This document shows positions 38,836 through 48,786 of a stretch of 64,000 bases of DNA, one piece after another; within the stretch, counting starts at the first letter, position 1, and each line of letters starts with the position of its first letter. The position numbers and the translations under genes were made by a program. Under the pieces are notes generated by a model that saw only the letters and a program-made list of their open reading frames with translations, ran no database searches and had not been told where the DNA came from. Source of the DNA: Sphingopyxis bauzanensis (GTDB taxonomy: Bacteria > Pseudomonadota > Alphaproteobacteria > Sphingomonadales > Sphingomonadaceae). The stretch is from positions 429,054 through 493,053 of the forward strand of contig NZ_NISK01000001.1 of NCBI RefSeq assembly GCF_002205675.1, written 5' to 3'.

Positions 38836-39039
38836 ACCTCTGACGAGCTGTGGGGCCAGAATCTTTTCAACAAGCGCCATTACCCGATCGGCCCCGACAT
38901 GCCGTTGCAGGGCGGCGGCACCTTCCGCGCCGTCGCGGCGCCCGCGGCGAGCGGACTCGGCGGCGCTGCCAACCAGTTATTCGTCGGTTTCCCCGGCGAA
39001 CCGCGCACCTATGGTGTGACGCTGCGCGGCCAGTTCTGA
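38836..39039 (+). pseudogene. C-terminal remnant of a second TonB-dependent receptor
   Basis: The frame translates as DELWGQNLFNKRHYPIG... to ...EPRTYGVTLRGQF and stop, the last 65 residues of a receptor barrel. The end closely resembles the intact gene upstream (EPRTYGVTLRGKF), while the middle differs. There is no start, plug or signal peptide. It is a decayed duplicate or what a deletion left behind. Confidence 0.85.
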
Positions 39040-39128
39040 TCCGACCTCTTGCCCTCCCCCATGCGGGTAGGGCGTAGGGAGGGCCTGCCGCAGCCGGGCA
39101 CTGTTGCGTCAGGCCCTTTCCTTTGGCG

Positions 39129-40160
39129 CTACCGCGCGCGCGCCGCCTGATGCGCGATGTCGGTCATCAGCTTGCGGAACAGCACCCCGCCCGGTGTGCC
39201 CGATGATTTGAGCGCGCGTTCGCAATCGATCAGGCGGCTCATCAACCGTGCGACACGCACCGAATCCCAGATGCGCAGCTGCGCAGTCACGGCATCGCGT
39301 TCCTTCCAGAAAATGCCGCTGGTGCGCGCTGCGACGACGGTTGCCGGATGCGCCCCGGCATCGACCTCGGCGCGCAACCGCGCGAGCGCCAGCGCGCGGA
39401 TCGCCAGCGCGCGGATGATACGGATTTCGGCGACGCCGACCGCCGTCGCCTTCGCCAGCATCGCAGGCATTTCGTGCACCTTGCCGCCCAGCGCGACATT
39501 GATGCACTCGCTGACGTCTTCCTCATGCGTCGCGGCGCCCAGCGCGGCGATGTCGGCGGCGGTGACCTGGCGCTGGCGATCGGCGGCGGCGTCGAGATAC
39601 AGCGCCATCTTCTCGATCTCGCGTCGCATCAGCGCTTGATCGCCCGACACCAGGTCGATCAGCAGCTGCGCGTCGGCATTGGCGAGCCGCAGCCCCTGTT
39701 CTGCGGCGGCGCTCATCGCGATACCGACCAGCGCGCGGCGGTCGGGCTGGTAACAGATCGCGGCGACGGCATGGTTCGACCCTTCGACCAGCTTGACCAG
39801 TTTCGACTTGGCGGTGACCGACGCGCCGGTCGCGATCACCGGGTTGATGACGGTGTCGGCGGCGAGCAGTGCCTCGACCGCGGGTACGCTGTCGTCGCCG
39901 CTGCCGGTGAGTTCGAGGCGGATGATCCGCGCCGGTGAAAACAGCGACATCGACGCGGCTTCGGCGGCGAGCAGCGAGGGATCCTGCGCGAGCTGCGATC
40001 CCGACAGGTCGAGCCGCTCGGCCTCCTTGCCCGCGAGCCCGACCAGATAATTCGCAACCGCGGCCATCGTCGCCTCATCGGGACCGGTCAGCAGGATTAA
40101 GCGGAGCGCGGGGTCGAGGCGCGACTGACGTTCGAGGTCGGCGGGCTTGACCGTCTTCAT
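39129..40160 (-). CDS. holA: DNA polymerase III subunit delta
   Basis: A 343-residue clamp-loader subunit. N-terminal LILLTGPDEATMAAVANYL resembles the nucleotide-fold of delta without a working Walker A, as in the family. Middle and C-terminal helices (QALMRREIEKMALYL; EEDVSECINVALGGK; RIIRALAIRALALARLRAEV) match HolA. The first codons lie 6 nt beyond the lptE stop, so lptE and holA are an operon, as in most Gram-negatives. Confidence 0.92.
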   Translation of the reverse strand: MKTVKPADLERQSRLDPALRLILLTGPDEATMAAVANYLVGLAGKEAERLDLSGSQLAQDPSLLAAEAASMSLFSPARIIRLELTGSGDDSVPAVEALLAADTVINPVIATGASVTAKSKLVKLVEGSNHAVAAICYQPDRRALVGIAMSAAAEQGLRLANADAQLLIDLVSGDQALMRREIEKMALYLDAAADRQRQVTAADIAALGAATHEEDVSECINVALGGKVHEMPAMLAKATAVGVAEIRIIRALAIRALALARLRAEVDAGAHPATVVAARTSGIFWKERDAVTAQLRIWDSVRVARLMSRLIDCERALKSSGTPGGVLFRKLMTDIAHQAARAR

Positions 40161-40166
40161 CGCCGG

Positions 40167-40721
40167 CTACGGAGTCGGCGCGGGCGTCGTCGCTGGCGCC
40201 TCGGTAGCAGTCCGGCCGCCGCCGCGATCAGCGAACACTGCGAGCCGCGTGACGATCTGGTCCGAAATCCCCGACGCCAGCCGTTCGAGCGCCGATGATT
40301 CGGCGGCGATCGTTGCATATTCGCTGCCGACGACGTCGATCCCGGCGTCCTGCGCCGCGGTCGCGTCGAGCAGCACTTCGCCCGAAGCGGCATCGACGAG
40401 CTGATAGCGGGCGCGAAGGGTGCGGCGTTCGCGCGTCACCGCATCATCGGCGCGGACGCCAAAGCCGGTGATCGAATCCTCGAGCCGCACATCGAGACGG
40501 AGGCGTTTGCCGGCACCCTGCCCGCCCTGCGTTGCCTGCAACCGGTCGCGCAGCGCGTTGCGGACGAGCCAGCCGCTATGCCCCTCGATCGGCGCGACGC
40601 TGACATCGGCGAGCACCGTCGCCACCGCGCCGCGGCTACCGTTCGCGTAGAGCGGACGCAGCCCGCAGCCGCCGACCAGCAGCGAGGCAGCAACGAGCGA
40701 GGAGATAAGGAGGTTACGCAT
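40167..40721 (-). CDS. lptE: LPS-assembly lipoprotein LptE-like
   Basis: A 184-residue lipoprotein from the ATG at 40721 with TAAGGAGG just upstream. The signal peptide ends in LLVGGCGLRPLY, a lipobox followed by the G-x-x-P-L-Y typical of LptE. LptE plugs the LptD barrel and helps insert LPS in the outer membrane. The C-terminal tail is Ala/Pro/Thr-rich. It lies between leuS and holA, the normal context. Confidence 0.9.
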   Translation of the reverse strand: MRNLLISSLVAASLLVGGCGLRPLYANGSRGAVATVLADVSVAPIEGHSGWLVRNALRDRLQATQGGQGAGKRLRLDVRLEDSITGFGVRADDAVTRERRTLRARYQLVDAASGEVLLDATAAQDAGIDVVGSEYATIAAESSALERLASGISDQIVTRLAVFADRGGGRTATEAPATTPAPTP

Positions 40722-40744
40722 GCTCAGAGGATGCCCCCAAATCC

Positions 40745-40822
40745 CGTTTGTGTCGAGCGAAGTCGAGACACGCTGACGGCGTGCAAGACCCATGGGCGTC
40801 TTGACTTCGCTCGACGCCAACG
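40745..40822. repeat. Intergenic palindrome, family C
   Basis: Arms read CGTTTGTGTCGAGCGAAGTC and, on the other strand, CCGTTGGCGTCGAGCGAAGTC, with a smaller inverted repeat (AAGACCCATGGGCGTCTT) in the loop. It lies between leuS and lptE. Sequences of this type are dispersed in sphingomonad genomes. Confidence 0.7.
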
Positions 40823-40852
40823 GAGATGGGGATGTTCGCCGGCAAGATCATG

Positions 40853-43417
40853 TCAGGGCACGATGTTGACGAGTCGGTCGGGCACTACAATCACCTTCTT
40901 CGGCGTCGCACCGCCGAGCAGTTCGGCAATGCGCGGGCGCGCGAGCGCCGCGGCTTCGACCATGTCCTTGTCGAGCCCCTTGGCGAGCGTCATCGTATCG
41001 CGCAACTTGCCCGCCATCTGGATCGCAATCGTCACCTCGTCATCGATCAACAGGGCGGGATCGGCGGTCGGCCATGCCGCATCGGCAACAAGCTTCGTTG
41101 CGCGCAACTGCGCCGGAAGCGCCGCCCACGCCTCTTCGGCAAGGTGCGGCATCATCGGCGCGACGAGGCGGATCAGCGTCAGGCACGCTTCGGCGCGGGT
41201 CGCTGACGGTTTGGCCTTTTCGATGTCGTTGGCGAGCGCATGAATTTTGGCGACCGCCTTGTTGAAGCCGAGCGCTTCGATGTCGGCACCGACCCCGGCG
41301 ATCGCCTGGTGCAGCTTGCGCGCGAGCGCTTTGTCTTCACCGCCGTCGCCGACATTTTCGGTGTCGCCGAACAAGCGCCACAGCCGCTGGACGAACCGCC
41401 ACGCGCCCTCGATCCCCGCCTCGCTCCACGGCAGATCGCGCTCGGGCGGGCTGTCGGAGAGCATGAACCAGCGCGCAGCGTCGGCGCCATATTGGTCAAG
41501 GATCGCGTCGGGATCGACGACATTCTTTTTCGACTTCGACATCTTGATCACACGGCCGACCTGCACCGGAGCGGCATCGGCGGTGAGCGTCGCGCCGTCG
41601 GCGCTGCGCTCGATCTCGTCTGGGGTGAAGTATAGCGGCGGCAGGCCTTCGCCCTGCTCGCGACTGTACGTCTCGTGCGTCACCATCCCCTGTGTGAACA
41701 GGCTCGCAAAGGGTTCGACGATGTCGATCATCCCCATCTTGTTGAGCGCGCGCGTCCAGAATCGCGCGTAGAGCAGGTGAAGGATCGCATGTTCGACGCC
41801 GCCGATATACTGGTCGACGGGCAGCCAGCGGCGGATCACCTCGGGATCGAACGGCCGGTCGCTCGGCGAACTGGCGAAGCGCAGGAAATACCAGGACGAA
41901 TCGACAAAGGTGTCGAGCGTGTCGGTTTCGCGCATCGCGTCGCCGTCGCACGACGGGCAGCGGACATGCTTCCAGGTCGGGTGACGGTCGAGCGGGTTGC
42001 CGGGGATCGAGAAATCGACATCGTCGGGCAGGACGACGGGGAGCTGGTCCTTCGGCACCGGCACCGTGCCGCAGGCGTGGCAGTGAATGAACGGGATCGG
42101 CGTACCCCAATAACGCTGGCGCGAGACGCCCCAGTCGCGCAGGCGCCACACGGTGGTGCCCTTGCCCCACCCTTCATGCTCGGCGCGCGACACGATCGCA
42201 GCCTTCGCCTCGTCGATCGTCATCCCGTCGAGGAAGCGGCTGTTCACCAGCTTGCCGGGGCCGGTATAGGCCTCGTCACCGGTGAAATGCTGCGCGGTCT
42301 CGTCGCCATCGGCGATCACGCGGTGGACGGGCAGTTCATATTTGCGCGCAAAGTCGAGGTCGCGCTGGTCGTGCGCCGGGCAGCCGAAGATCGCGCCAGT
42401 GCCATAGTCCATCAGCACATAGTTCACGACCCAGACGGGCAGGTGCAGCGCCGGATCGAGCGGATGCTCGACGGTCAGACCGGTGTCAAAGCCGAGCTTC
42501 TCGCCGGTCTCCAGCTGTTCGGCCGACGTGCCTTGCCGGCGGCAATCGGCGATGAATTCGGCAAGCTCGGGCGCGTCGGCGGCGAGGCGCTCGGCGAGCG
42601 GATGGTCGGGCGAAATCGCGGCGAAGCTGGCGCCGTAGAGCGTGTCAGGGCGCGTCGTGAAGACGTCGAAACCGGCGGCGCCGCCGACGAGCTTGAACGA
42701 AAACTCCAGCCCCTGCGATTTGCCGATCCAGTTTTCCTGCATCAGCCGTACCTTGTCGGGCCAGCTGTCGAGACCGCCCAGGCCTTCGAGCAATTCGTCG
42801 GCGAAGTCGGTGATCCTGAGGAACCACTGCGACAGCTTTTTCTTCTCGACCAGTGCGCCCGAGCGCCAGCCGCGGCCGTCGATCACCTGCTCGTTGGCGA
42901 GCACGGTCATGTCGACCGGATCCCAATTGACGTAGCTTTCCTTGCGCGTCACCAGCCCCGCGGCGAACAGGTCGAGGAACAGCGCCTGTTCCTGCCCATA
43001 ATAATCGGGATCACAGGTCGCGAGTTCGCGGCTCCAGTCGATCGCAAGGCCGAGGCGTTTCAGCTGGCCGCGCATCGCGGCGATATTGTCGCGTGTCCAG
43101 CCGCCAGGGTGAACGCCCTTTTCCATCGCGGCATTTTCGGCTGGCATCCCGAACGCGTCCCAGCCCATCGGGTGGAGGACGTCGTGCCCGGTCATCTTCT
43201 TGAACCGCGCGAGCACGTCGCCCATCGCGTAGTTGCGGACATGCCCCATATGGATGCGCCCCGACGGATAGGGGAACATCTCAAGGATATAGGCCTTGGG
43301 CTTGTCGGCCCCATCCGAGTTCTTGGAGTCGGTGGTGGCAAAGCTGTTCGCTGCCTCCCACGCCGCTTGCCAGCGGGCGTCGGCGGCGAGAGCGCCAAAG
43401 CGCGGTTCGCGGGTCAT
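40853..43417 (-). CDS. leuS: Leucyl-tRNA synthetase
   Basis: An 854-residue class I synthetase, full length. The HIGH motif reads HMGH in [14 protein letters not shown], and KMSKS is in [13 protein letters not shown]. The editing domain is present with [12 protein letters not shown] and the conserved [12 protein letters not shown]. It charges tRNA-Leu. It precedes lptE and holA on the minus strand. Long open frames on the opposite strand are shadows. Confidence 0.97.
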   Translation of the reverse strand: MTREPRFGALAADARWQAAWEAANSFATTDSKNSDGADKPKAYILEMFPYPSGRIHMGHVRNYAMGDVLARFKKMTGHDVLHPMGWDAFGMPAENAAMEKGVHPGGWTRDNIAAMRGQLKRLGLAIDWSRELATCDPDYYGQEQALFLDLFAAGLVTRKESYVNWDPVDMTVLANEQVIDGRGWRSGALVEKKKLSQWFLRITDFADELLEGLGGLDSWPDKVRLMQENWIGKSQGLEFSFKLVGGAAGFDVFTTRPDTLYGASFAAISPDHPLAERLAADAPELAEFIADCRRQGTSAEQLETGEKLGFDTGLTVEHPLDPALHLPVWVVNYVLMDYGTGAIFGCPAHDQRDLDFARKYELPVHRVIADGDETAQHFTGDEAYTGPGKLVNSRFLDGMTIDEAKAAIVSRAEHEGWGKGTTVWRLRDWGVSRQRYWGTPIPFIHCHACGTVPVPKDQLPVVLPDDVDFSIPGNPLDRHPTWKHVRCPSCDGDAMRETDTLDTFVDSSWYFLRFASSPSDRPFDPEVIRRWLPVDQYIGGVEHAILHLLYARFWTRALNKMGMIDIVEPFASLFTQGMVTHETYSREQGEGLPPLYFTPDEIERSADGATLTADAAPVQVGRVIKMSKSKKNVVDPDAILDQYGADAARWFMLSDSPPERDLPWSEAGIEGAWRFVQRLWRLFGDTENVGDGGEDKALARKLHQAIAGVGADIEALGFNKAVAKIHALANDIEKAKPSATRAEACLTLIRLVAPMMPHLAEEAWAALPAQLRATKLVADAAWPTADPALLIDDEVTIAIQMAGKLRDTMTLAKGLDKDMVEAAALARPRIAELLGGATPKKVIVVPDRLVNIVP

Positions 43418-43474
43418 TCGTCGGTTACCCCGTTTGTCTGTGTGTCGGCGCGAACCCGCGCCGCCGGATTAGTC

Positions 43475-43930
43475 CTAGAAGGCGCTGCGGCGCAGGTCGC
43501 GGGCGCGGGTGAGGATGATTTCCTCAAGCTTTTGCACCGTTGCCGCCTGCACCGGTGCGTCGACCCAAGCGGCGCCCTGCGCGACTTGGCGCGAGGCCGC
43601 GACGCGGAGCGCGTCGGCGCGCAGATCGCGGTCGAGGATCGATACCGTCACCTTGATCCGCTCACCCGGGTTGCCCGGGTTTGCATACCAGTCGGTGATG
43701 ATGACGCCGCCCGACGAATCGGCCTGAAGCAGCGGCATGAACGACAGGGCATCGAGCGAAGCGCGCCACAAATAGCTGTTCACGCCGATCGTCGTCACCT
43801 GGCTGGCGGCGAGGTCGGCGCGCGGCCGGTCCTTGCTGGCGCAAGCCGAAAGCCCGAGCGCCGCGAGCCCGAGCAGCGCGAACGCGACCGGACGACGACC
43901 GCGCGAAGCAAGGACGGAAAGCTGGGACAT
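43475..43930 (-). CDS. DUF3576-domain lipoprotein
   Basis: A 151-residue lipoprotein. The signal peptide ends in LGLSACASK (lipobox). The DUF3576 domain covers about residues 45-150: TIGVNSYLWRASLDALSFMPLLQADSSGGVIITDWY and KVTVSILDRDLRADALRV. It lies just upstream of leuS-lptE-holA, as in other alphaproteobacteria, and probably serves the outer membrane; its role is unknown. Confidence 0.9.
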   Translation of the reverse strand: MSQLSVLASRGRRPVAFALLGLAALGLSACASKDRPRADLAASQVTTIGVNSYLWRASLDALSFMPLLQADSSGGVIITDWYANPGNPGERIKVTVSILDRDLRADALRVAASRQVAQGAAWVDAPVQAATVQKLEEIILTRARDLRRSAF

Positions 43931-44211
43931 GCCGAAAACACCTTATCTTTTTGGGCGCTGCCGGATCGCAAGACCCGCGCGGCGCAGAACGATATTGCCA
44001 GCGTCTCTATCGCCCTTGCCGCCGCCCCGCAAGCGCGGCAATTTCGCCGCTGCCGCGGTTCAGATTCTGGTCAGATTCGGGGACGACTGTGGTGATCGCG
44101 CAACAATTTCACCCAAAAGCGGTTCTGCTGTAATAATTTGCTGGGATTCTCTGGCAAAATCGTCACAGGAGGCCTATCTCCTGAATCAGTTGGGGTTGGA
44201 GTCGCAGGGTT

Positions 44212-44925
44212 ATGACGCGGAAGCCGCGGCATTTTTGGAAGGGCAGTCTCACCGCTTTGGCGGTGGTTTCGCTCGCCTTGCCGCCAGCACTCGCCGCGAT
44301 GTCGCGCTCGGAGCGCATTCGCGATACCGCTTTGTCCGAGACGCTGCTGGGCCAGTTCACACCGGCATCGGGCGATCCGCGCCTGATCGCGCGCTACGCC
44401 AAAATGTCGGCCGAACAGCGCCGCAGCTTCAGCTTTACCCCTGCGCTTACCGATGACAGCCGCAAGAACCGCGCGATCACCGTGGTGATTCGCGCCCGCG
44501 ACGACGCATCGAGCGCCGCGCGCACGTCGGCGTTGGCAGCGGGCCGCACCGCGCCGATCGCGATCACCCCGGTCGCTTATAATCTGGGCGCGTCGGTCGG
44601 GATCGAAAGATTCGTCACGCCCACGTTGCCGCGCGGCACCGACTTGCGCAACCTGCCGGTCGCCAAGGCGCCCGAACAGGCCGAAAAGAAGTCGCGCTTT
44701 GCAACGCGCATGATCAGCCGCCCCGCCGACCCGAGCGGCGCGACCGACCGGATCACCGCACCGGGCGACACCACCGCAGTCGATGTCGTCAGCAGCTATC
44801 GCCTGACCAAGAATATCGATGTCACCGCCGGGGTCCGCTATCGCAGCGACGACCGTGTCGAGCCGCTGACCGATGCCCGCCGCGACAGCCAGGCGGTTTA
44901 TGTCGGAACTGCCTTCCGCTTTTAA
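44212..44925 (+). CDS. Hypothetical exported protein
   Basis: A 237-residue protein. Residues 1-28 form a signal peptide ending PPALAAMS. The middle is low in complexity; the C-terminal YRLTKNIDVTAGVRYRS...AVYVGTAFRF has the alternating pattern and terminal Phe of an outer-membrane beta strand pair. Function is unknown. It converges on the ThiE-like gene with a 4-nt overlap. Confidence 0.7.
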   Translation: MTRKPRHFWKGSLTALAVVSLALPPALAAMSRSERIRDTALSETLLGQFTPASGDPRLIARYAKMSAEQRRSFSFTPALTDDSRKNRAITVVIRARDDASSAARTSALAAGRTAPIAITPVAYNLGASVGIERFVTPTLPRGTDLRNLPVAKAPEQAEKKSRFATRMISRPADPSGATDRITAPGDTTAVDVVSSYRLTKNIDVTAGVRYRSDDRVEPLTDARRDSQAVYVGTAFRF

Positions 44926-45515
44926 CGCGGTCGGCGTTTCGGCGCTGCTTTCTCCCAAGCATCAATCGCCGCCCAGGCTGGTTTGATACCGCTCGCCCCA
45001 CGGTTGAGTTGACGCGCGCGCGCCGCCGTCATTCCGCCGAGTGCGACCCCTTGCGCTTGCGTCATTCGCGCCAGCCGCAGCCACGCAGCCGGACCGAGCG
45101 CCTCAGCTCGCGGATGCGAGCGGGTCCGATAGAGCGGTGAAATGAAGGCGCCGTCAGCTTTGGCACGGCGGGCGCGGCGGGCTTCGCGCGCGTCGTGCAC
45201 CGGCATCGTGACGATCAGGCCCAGCCGGTGCGCCTGCGCGGCGCGGCGGGCGTCGTGCTGGCGGAGGTAAACGCCATCGGCGCCCCACCGCCGCGCCACG
45301 TCGGGCGTACCGGCGAGCACTATCGTCAAGCCGCGTGCCCGCGCCGCGCGCATCAGCCGTCGCAACAGGCGCCAGCGCGCGCTGGGGGCGAGGCTGTCAT
45401 GGCGCAGGACGATCCCGCTGCCGGGTGGCAGCAGCGCCGCCAGCTGGGCGATTCCGACGATCAGCCGTTCGTCGCTGAATAGCCATTGCGGCGGCAGGGG
45501 CTGGCGTCGGATCAT
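44922..45515 (-). CDS. ThiE/TenI-superfamily protein
   Basis: A 197-residue protein from the ATG at 45515; the frame is open further upstream but lacks a plausible start. Motifs of thiamine phosphate synthase are recognisable: WGADGVYLRQHD (GADGVHLGQ in ThiE), ADGAFISPLYRTRSHP (in place of GPVFPTxTK) and ALGGMTAARARQL. Several phosphate- and substrate-binding residues differ, so it may be a TenI-like or divergent form, not the main ThiE. Confidence 0.75.
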   Translation of the reverse strand: MIRRQPLPPQWLFSDERLIVGIAQLAALLPPGSGIVLRHDSLAPSARWRLLRRLMRAARARGLTIVLAGTPDVARRWGADGVYLRQHDARRAAQAHRLGLIVTMPVHDAREARRARRAKADGAFISPLYRTRSHPRAEALGPAAWLRLARMTQAQGVALGGMTAARARQLNRGASGIKPAWAAIDAWEKAAPKRRPR

Positions 45516-45567
45516 CGCCCTTCCTATAGGCGCGTCGCAGGCGCACGCAACGCGCCGGGATGGGAAG

Positions 45568-46245
45568 ATGATGAGCGACGCGGCGGACAGACTGAACGAA
45601 GTACAGGCAAAGATCGCCGAATCAGCAACGCGCGCCCAGCGACGTGCCGACGACATCTGCCTGATCGCGGTGTCGAAAACACATGATGCGGCAGCAATCC
45701 GCCTGCTGATCGCCGCAGGCCAGCGCCATTTCGGCGAGAATCGGGTGCAGGAAGCCGCCGCGAAATGGCCCGAACTGCGCGGCGAAGCGCCGAACGTAAC
45801 GCTTCATCTGATCGGCCGGCTGCAATCGAACAAGGCCGACGAAGCCGTGGCGCTGTTCGACGCGATCCATTCGGTCGATCGCTCGTCGCTCGTGCAGGCG
45901 CTGGCAAAGGCCAGCGAAAAGGCGGGCAGGCAGCCGCAGTTGTTCGTCCAGGTCAATATCGGCGACGAGGAACAAAAGGGCGGTTGCAAGGTTGCCGACC
46001 TTCCCGCGTTGCTGGCCGAAGCGAAGGACGCCGGGCTGATAATCAGCGGCCTCATGGCGATCCCCCCCGCCGACATCGAACCCGCGCCGTTCTTCGCGCT
46101 ACTCGACGAACTGGCCGAGCGGAACGGCCTGGCAGGGCGCTCAATAGGGATGAGCGGCGATTACGAAACCGCGGTGATGCTGGGCGCGACGCATGTACGC
46201 GTCGGGACGGCGCTGTTTGGGGTGCGGGATGTGGCCAACGGCTAA
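45568..46245 (+). CDS. YggS/PLPBP-family pyridoxal-phosphate homeostasis protein
   Basis: A 225-residue protein from the ATG at 45568 (or 45571). The PLP lysine is in LIAVSKTHD; FGENRVQEA, FVQVNIGDEEQKGG and MSGDYETAVMLGATHVRVGTALFG are the family signature. It binds PLP and buffers its level in the cytoplasm. It is a single-domain alanine-racemase-fold protein without catalytic partner domain. Confidence 0.95.
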   Translation: MMSDAADRLNEVQAKIAESATRAQRRADDICLIAVSKTHDAAAIRLLIAAGQRHFGENRVQEAAAKWPELRGEAPNVTLHLIGRLQSNKADEAVALFDAIHSVDRSSLVQALAKASEKAGRQPQLFVQVNIGDEEQKGGCKVADLPALLAEAKDAGLIISGLMAIPPADIEPAPFFALLDELAERNGLAGRSIGMSGDYETAVMLGATHVRVGTALFGVRDVANG

Positions 46246-46263
46246 CGACCAAACCAACCGTCA

Positions 46264-46281
46264 CCCCCGCGAAGGCGGGGG
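46264..46281. repeat. Short hairpin repeat, family D
   Basis: CCCCCGC-GAAG-GCGGGGG, preceded by CGTCA. This hairpin lies 18 nt after the YggS stop and can serve as an end-of-transcript structure. The same word is dispersed in many alphaproteobacteria. Confidence 0.65.
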
Positions 46282-46394
46282 CCGCTGTCGGTCTACGCGG
46301 GAATAGAATCAAAAGCCGCTGGCGGCCTCCGCCTTCGAGGAGGCGACGATAGGGGCGAATGTCCACCCCCCATCAAATACCGCCTGTCCAACCT

Positions 46395-46919
46395 TTATTG
46401 ATACTCCACCGTCACCGGAATCCGCCCGCGGTAGTCGCCGTCGTCGGCGCCCGCGATCTGCAGGCGGCCGCCAAAGCGGAATTGCAGGCGGCCGTCGGGG
46501 CCGAGCCGCGGAGCGGCGGACAGGTCGGTGATCAGGCCGGTGACGCGCGCGGTGCGGCCGTGACCGCCCTCGAGATCGACGCTGGTGGGCAGGATAACGC
46601 GCACTTCGGCACCCGGCGCCCCGCGCACCGTGACGGTACCAGAGAGCGCAAAGCCGCCGAGGTCGACGACATCGCCGCTGAGGCGGCGCGCGCCCGAGAC
46701 CGGATCGACCGCAACCTCGCCGCCCATCGCGCCGACCGCGATGCGGCCCATGTCGAGCCGGGTTTCGACCACGACGCGCAGCGGCACCTCGGCCTCGCGC
46801 GCCGCCGCGCTGGTCAGCTTGTCGGGGGCGCAGAGCTGGCACTGCGCCGCCGCAGCGGGCGCGGTGGCGAAAGTCAGCACACAGGCAAGGAAAAGGCGCC
46901 GTTTCACAGCCGAACGCAT
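46395..46919 (-). CDS. DUF4402-domain exported protein
   Basis: A 174-residue protein with a signal peptide (LFLACVLTFATAPAAAAQ). The DUF4402 domain spans about 50-174: VVETRLDMGRIAVG, VDPVSGARRLSGD, VDLGGFALSGTVTVRGAPGAEV and RIPVTVEYQ. Members are small beta-sandwich surface or pilin-like proteins. No chaperone-usher genes are next to it. Confidence 0.88.
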   Translation of the reverse strand: MRSAVKRRLFLACVLTFATAPAAAAQCQLCAPDKLTSAAAREAEVPLRVVVETRLDMGRIAVGAMGGEVAVDPVSGARRLSGDVVDLGGFALSGTVTVRGAPGAEVRVILPTSVDLEGGHGRTARVTGLITDLSAAPRLGPDGRLQFRFGGRLQIAGADDGDYRGRIPVTVEYQ

Positions 46920-46993
46920 AGCTGCACCATGGTTAACCCCGCGTAAAACGCCCGCACCGCTAATCGCTGGCTAGTTTTGCGCTTTTCGGCCAC

Positions 46994-48076
46994 ATGTGCG
47001 CGATGCAGACACCCCTGCCGTCCCCCCGGCTGAACGCGCTCGCCACCGCTGTGCCGGGCCATGATATCCATCAGGCCTTTATCGATTGGGCGACCCCGCG
47101 ACTGGCCGACGAACGTGTGCGCGCGATCTTTTCGCGGATGACCGCGCGGTCGGGGATCGAGCATCGCTGGTCGGTGCTGCCCCCCACAGCGGCGGGCGGA
47201 TCGCCGGTTGCGACGGGCGGATTCTACGACGTTCCGGGCCTGCCACCGACATCGGCCCGGATGCACGCCTATGCCGATCATGCCCCCGAGCTCGCGATGC
47301 AGGCGATTGCCGCGCTCGGCGATGCGTTTGACCCGGCGCGGATCACCCATATTGTCGTCGCCAGCTGCACCGGCTTTGTCGCGCCGGGGATCGACCAGAT
47401 CCTCGCGCGGCGGCTGGGGCTGGCGGCGACCGTCGAGCGGGTGCTGATCGGCTTCATGGGCTGTTACGCTGGGGTCACCGCGCTGCGCACCGCACGGCAT
47501 ATCGTGCGATCGGAGCCGCAATCGGTCGTTCTGGTGGTCAGCGTCGAGCTGTCGACGCTCCACCTGCAGCTTGAAGACGCCCCCGAGCCCCTGCTCGCGA
47601 TGCTCCAGTTCAGCGACGGCGCCGCGGCGGCGATTGTATCGACAGATCGCATTGGGTTCGAGCTGGGCGACGGGGCAAGTCTGGCGCTGGAGGACAGCGC
47701 CGATCTGATCCGCTGGGACATCGGCGACACCGGCTTTGCGATGCAATTGTCGGGCGAAGTGCCGGGACGGCTCCGGGATGCCTTGTCGTCCCCCGCGGTC
47801 CGAAACCAGTTGTTTGGCGCCGGGGATCCACCGCCGCTGCTCGCCGTCCATGCCGGGGGGCGCTCGGTGCTCGATGCGGTCGAGCATGCACTCGACGTTC
47901 CGCCCCAGACGCTTGCCGACAGCCGCGCAGTGCTCGCGCGCTTTGGCAATATGTCATCGGCGACGATCCTGTTCGTACTCGCCGACATGATGGCGCGCGA
48001 AGCGACGGGGGAGGGGCTGGCAATCGCCTTCGGCCCCGGCCTCGCCGCCGAAGCGATCCGCTTCACCGCGGCATGA
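46994..48076 (+). CDS. Type III polyketide synthase
   Basis: A 360-residue chalcone-synthase-type enzyme (alternative start 47003). The Cys-His-Asn triad is seen: GFMGCYAG (Cys157), AVHAGGRS (His286) and FGNMSSATI (Asn319). It extends an acyl-CoA with malonyl-CoA and cyclises the chain to a pyrone or resorcinol. Its stop overlaps the methyltransferase start (ATGA), and an FAD oxidoreductase follows with another overlap. A phenolic lipid or quinone product is inferred, as in other bacterial clusters of this layout. Confidence 0.93.
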   Translation: MCAMQTPLPSPRLNALATAVPGHDIHQAFIDWATPRLADERVRAIFSRMTARSGIEHRWSVLPPTAAGGSPVATGGFYDVPGLPPTSARMHAYADHAPELAMQAIAALGDAFDPARITHIVVASCTGFVAPGIDQILARRLGLAATVERVLIGFMGCYAGVTALRTARHIVRSEPQSVVLVVSVELSTLHLQLEDAPEPLLAMLQFSDGAAAAIVSTDRIGFELGDGASLALEDSADLIRWDIGDTGFAMQLSGEVPGRLRDALSSPAVRNQLFGAGDPPPLLAVHAGGRSVLDAVEHALDVPPQTLADSRAVLARFGNMSSATILFVLADMMAREATGEGLAIAFGPGLAAEAIRFTAA

Positions 48077-48786
48077 ACCCCCTCACGAGTCTTCGCGCGC
48101 CGATCGACGCCGAGGAGGAGATGGACGCAGCAGAGCTGGCGCCCGCGCGTTATGCCAAAGTGCTCGCCGACCTGTCGCGGATCAACGCGCTGACGCTGGC
48201 GGCGCGCCCAACGCTCGGTTTCCTGGACCGCGTAGCTGCCCGCGGGGTCGGCGACCGGCCGTGGCGGATCCTCGATGTGGGCTTCGGCAGCGGCGACATG
48301 CTGGCGCGGATCGCCCGATGGGGGACAAAGCGCGGCGTCACGCTCGACCTGGTCGGGATCGATCTTAACCCGAAAAGCGCGCCGGTGGCCCACGCACGGC
48401 TCGGCGGGCGGGCGCAGCTAATGACCGGCGACTATCGCGATCTGGCGGGACAGGGGTGGGACATCATCCTCTCCAGCCTCGTCACCCATCATATGACGGT
48501 GGCCCAGCGCACCGAATTCCTGCGCTTCATGGATGCCGAGAGCGCGCGCGGCTGGCTGGTGAACGACCTCCACCGTCAGCGCCTGCCTTTTGCCGGCTAT
48601 CCGCTCCTCGCGACGCTGGCGCTGGTCGATCCGATCGTCCGCCGCGACGGCCAACTGTCGGTCGGACGCAGCTTTCGCCGCGCCGAATGGCAGGCGATGC
48701 TGGCTGCGGTACTTCCCGAAACCGCGATCCACGCGCGCGTCTTTCGTAGCTTTCCGTATCGGCTCTGCGTCGAGCGCATCCGGTGA
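48073..48786 (+). CDS. SAM-dependent methyltransferase of the polyketide cluster
   Basis: A 237-residue class I methyltransferase. The SAM motif is ILDVGFGSGDMLARI, with VGIDLNPKS (acidic residue) and the post-I GDYRDLAGQGWDIILSS. C-terminal residues from about 170 form the substrate cap. Overlap with both neighbours places it in the type III PKS operon, where it would methylate the phenolic product. Confidence 0.9.
   Translation: MNPLTSLRAPIDAEEEMDAAELAPARYAKVLADLSRINALTLAARPTLGFLDRVAARGVGDRPWRILDVGFGSGDMLARIARWGTKRGVTLDLVGIDLNPKSAPVAHARLGGRAQLMTGDYRDLAGQGWDIILSSLVTHHMTVAQRTEFLRFMDAESARGWLVNDLHRQRLPFAGYPLLATLALVDPIVRRDGQLSVGRSFRRAEWQAMLAAVLPETAIHARVFRSFPYRLCVERIR

Noticed and set aside
41675-44095. 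An 806-residue open frame on the plus strand across leuS and the DUF3576 gene
   Set aside because: It is antisense to leuS, has no recognisable domain, and arises from GC-rich codon structure.
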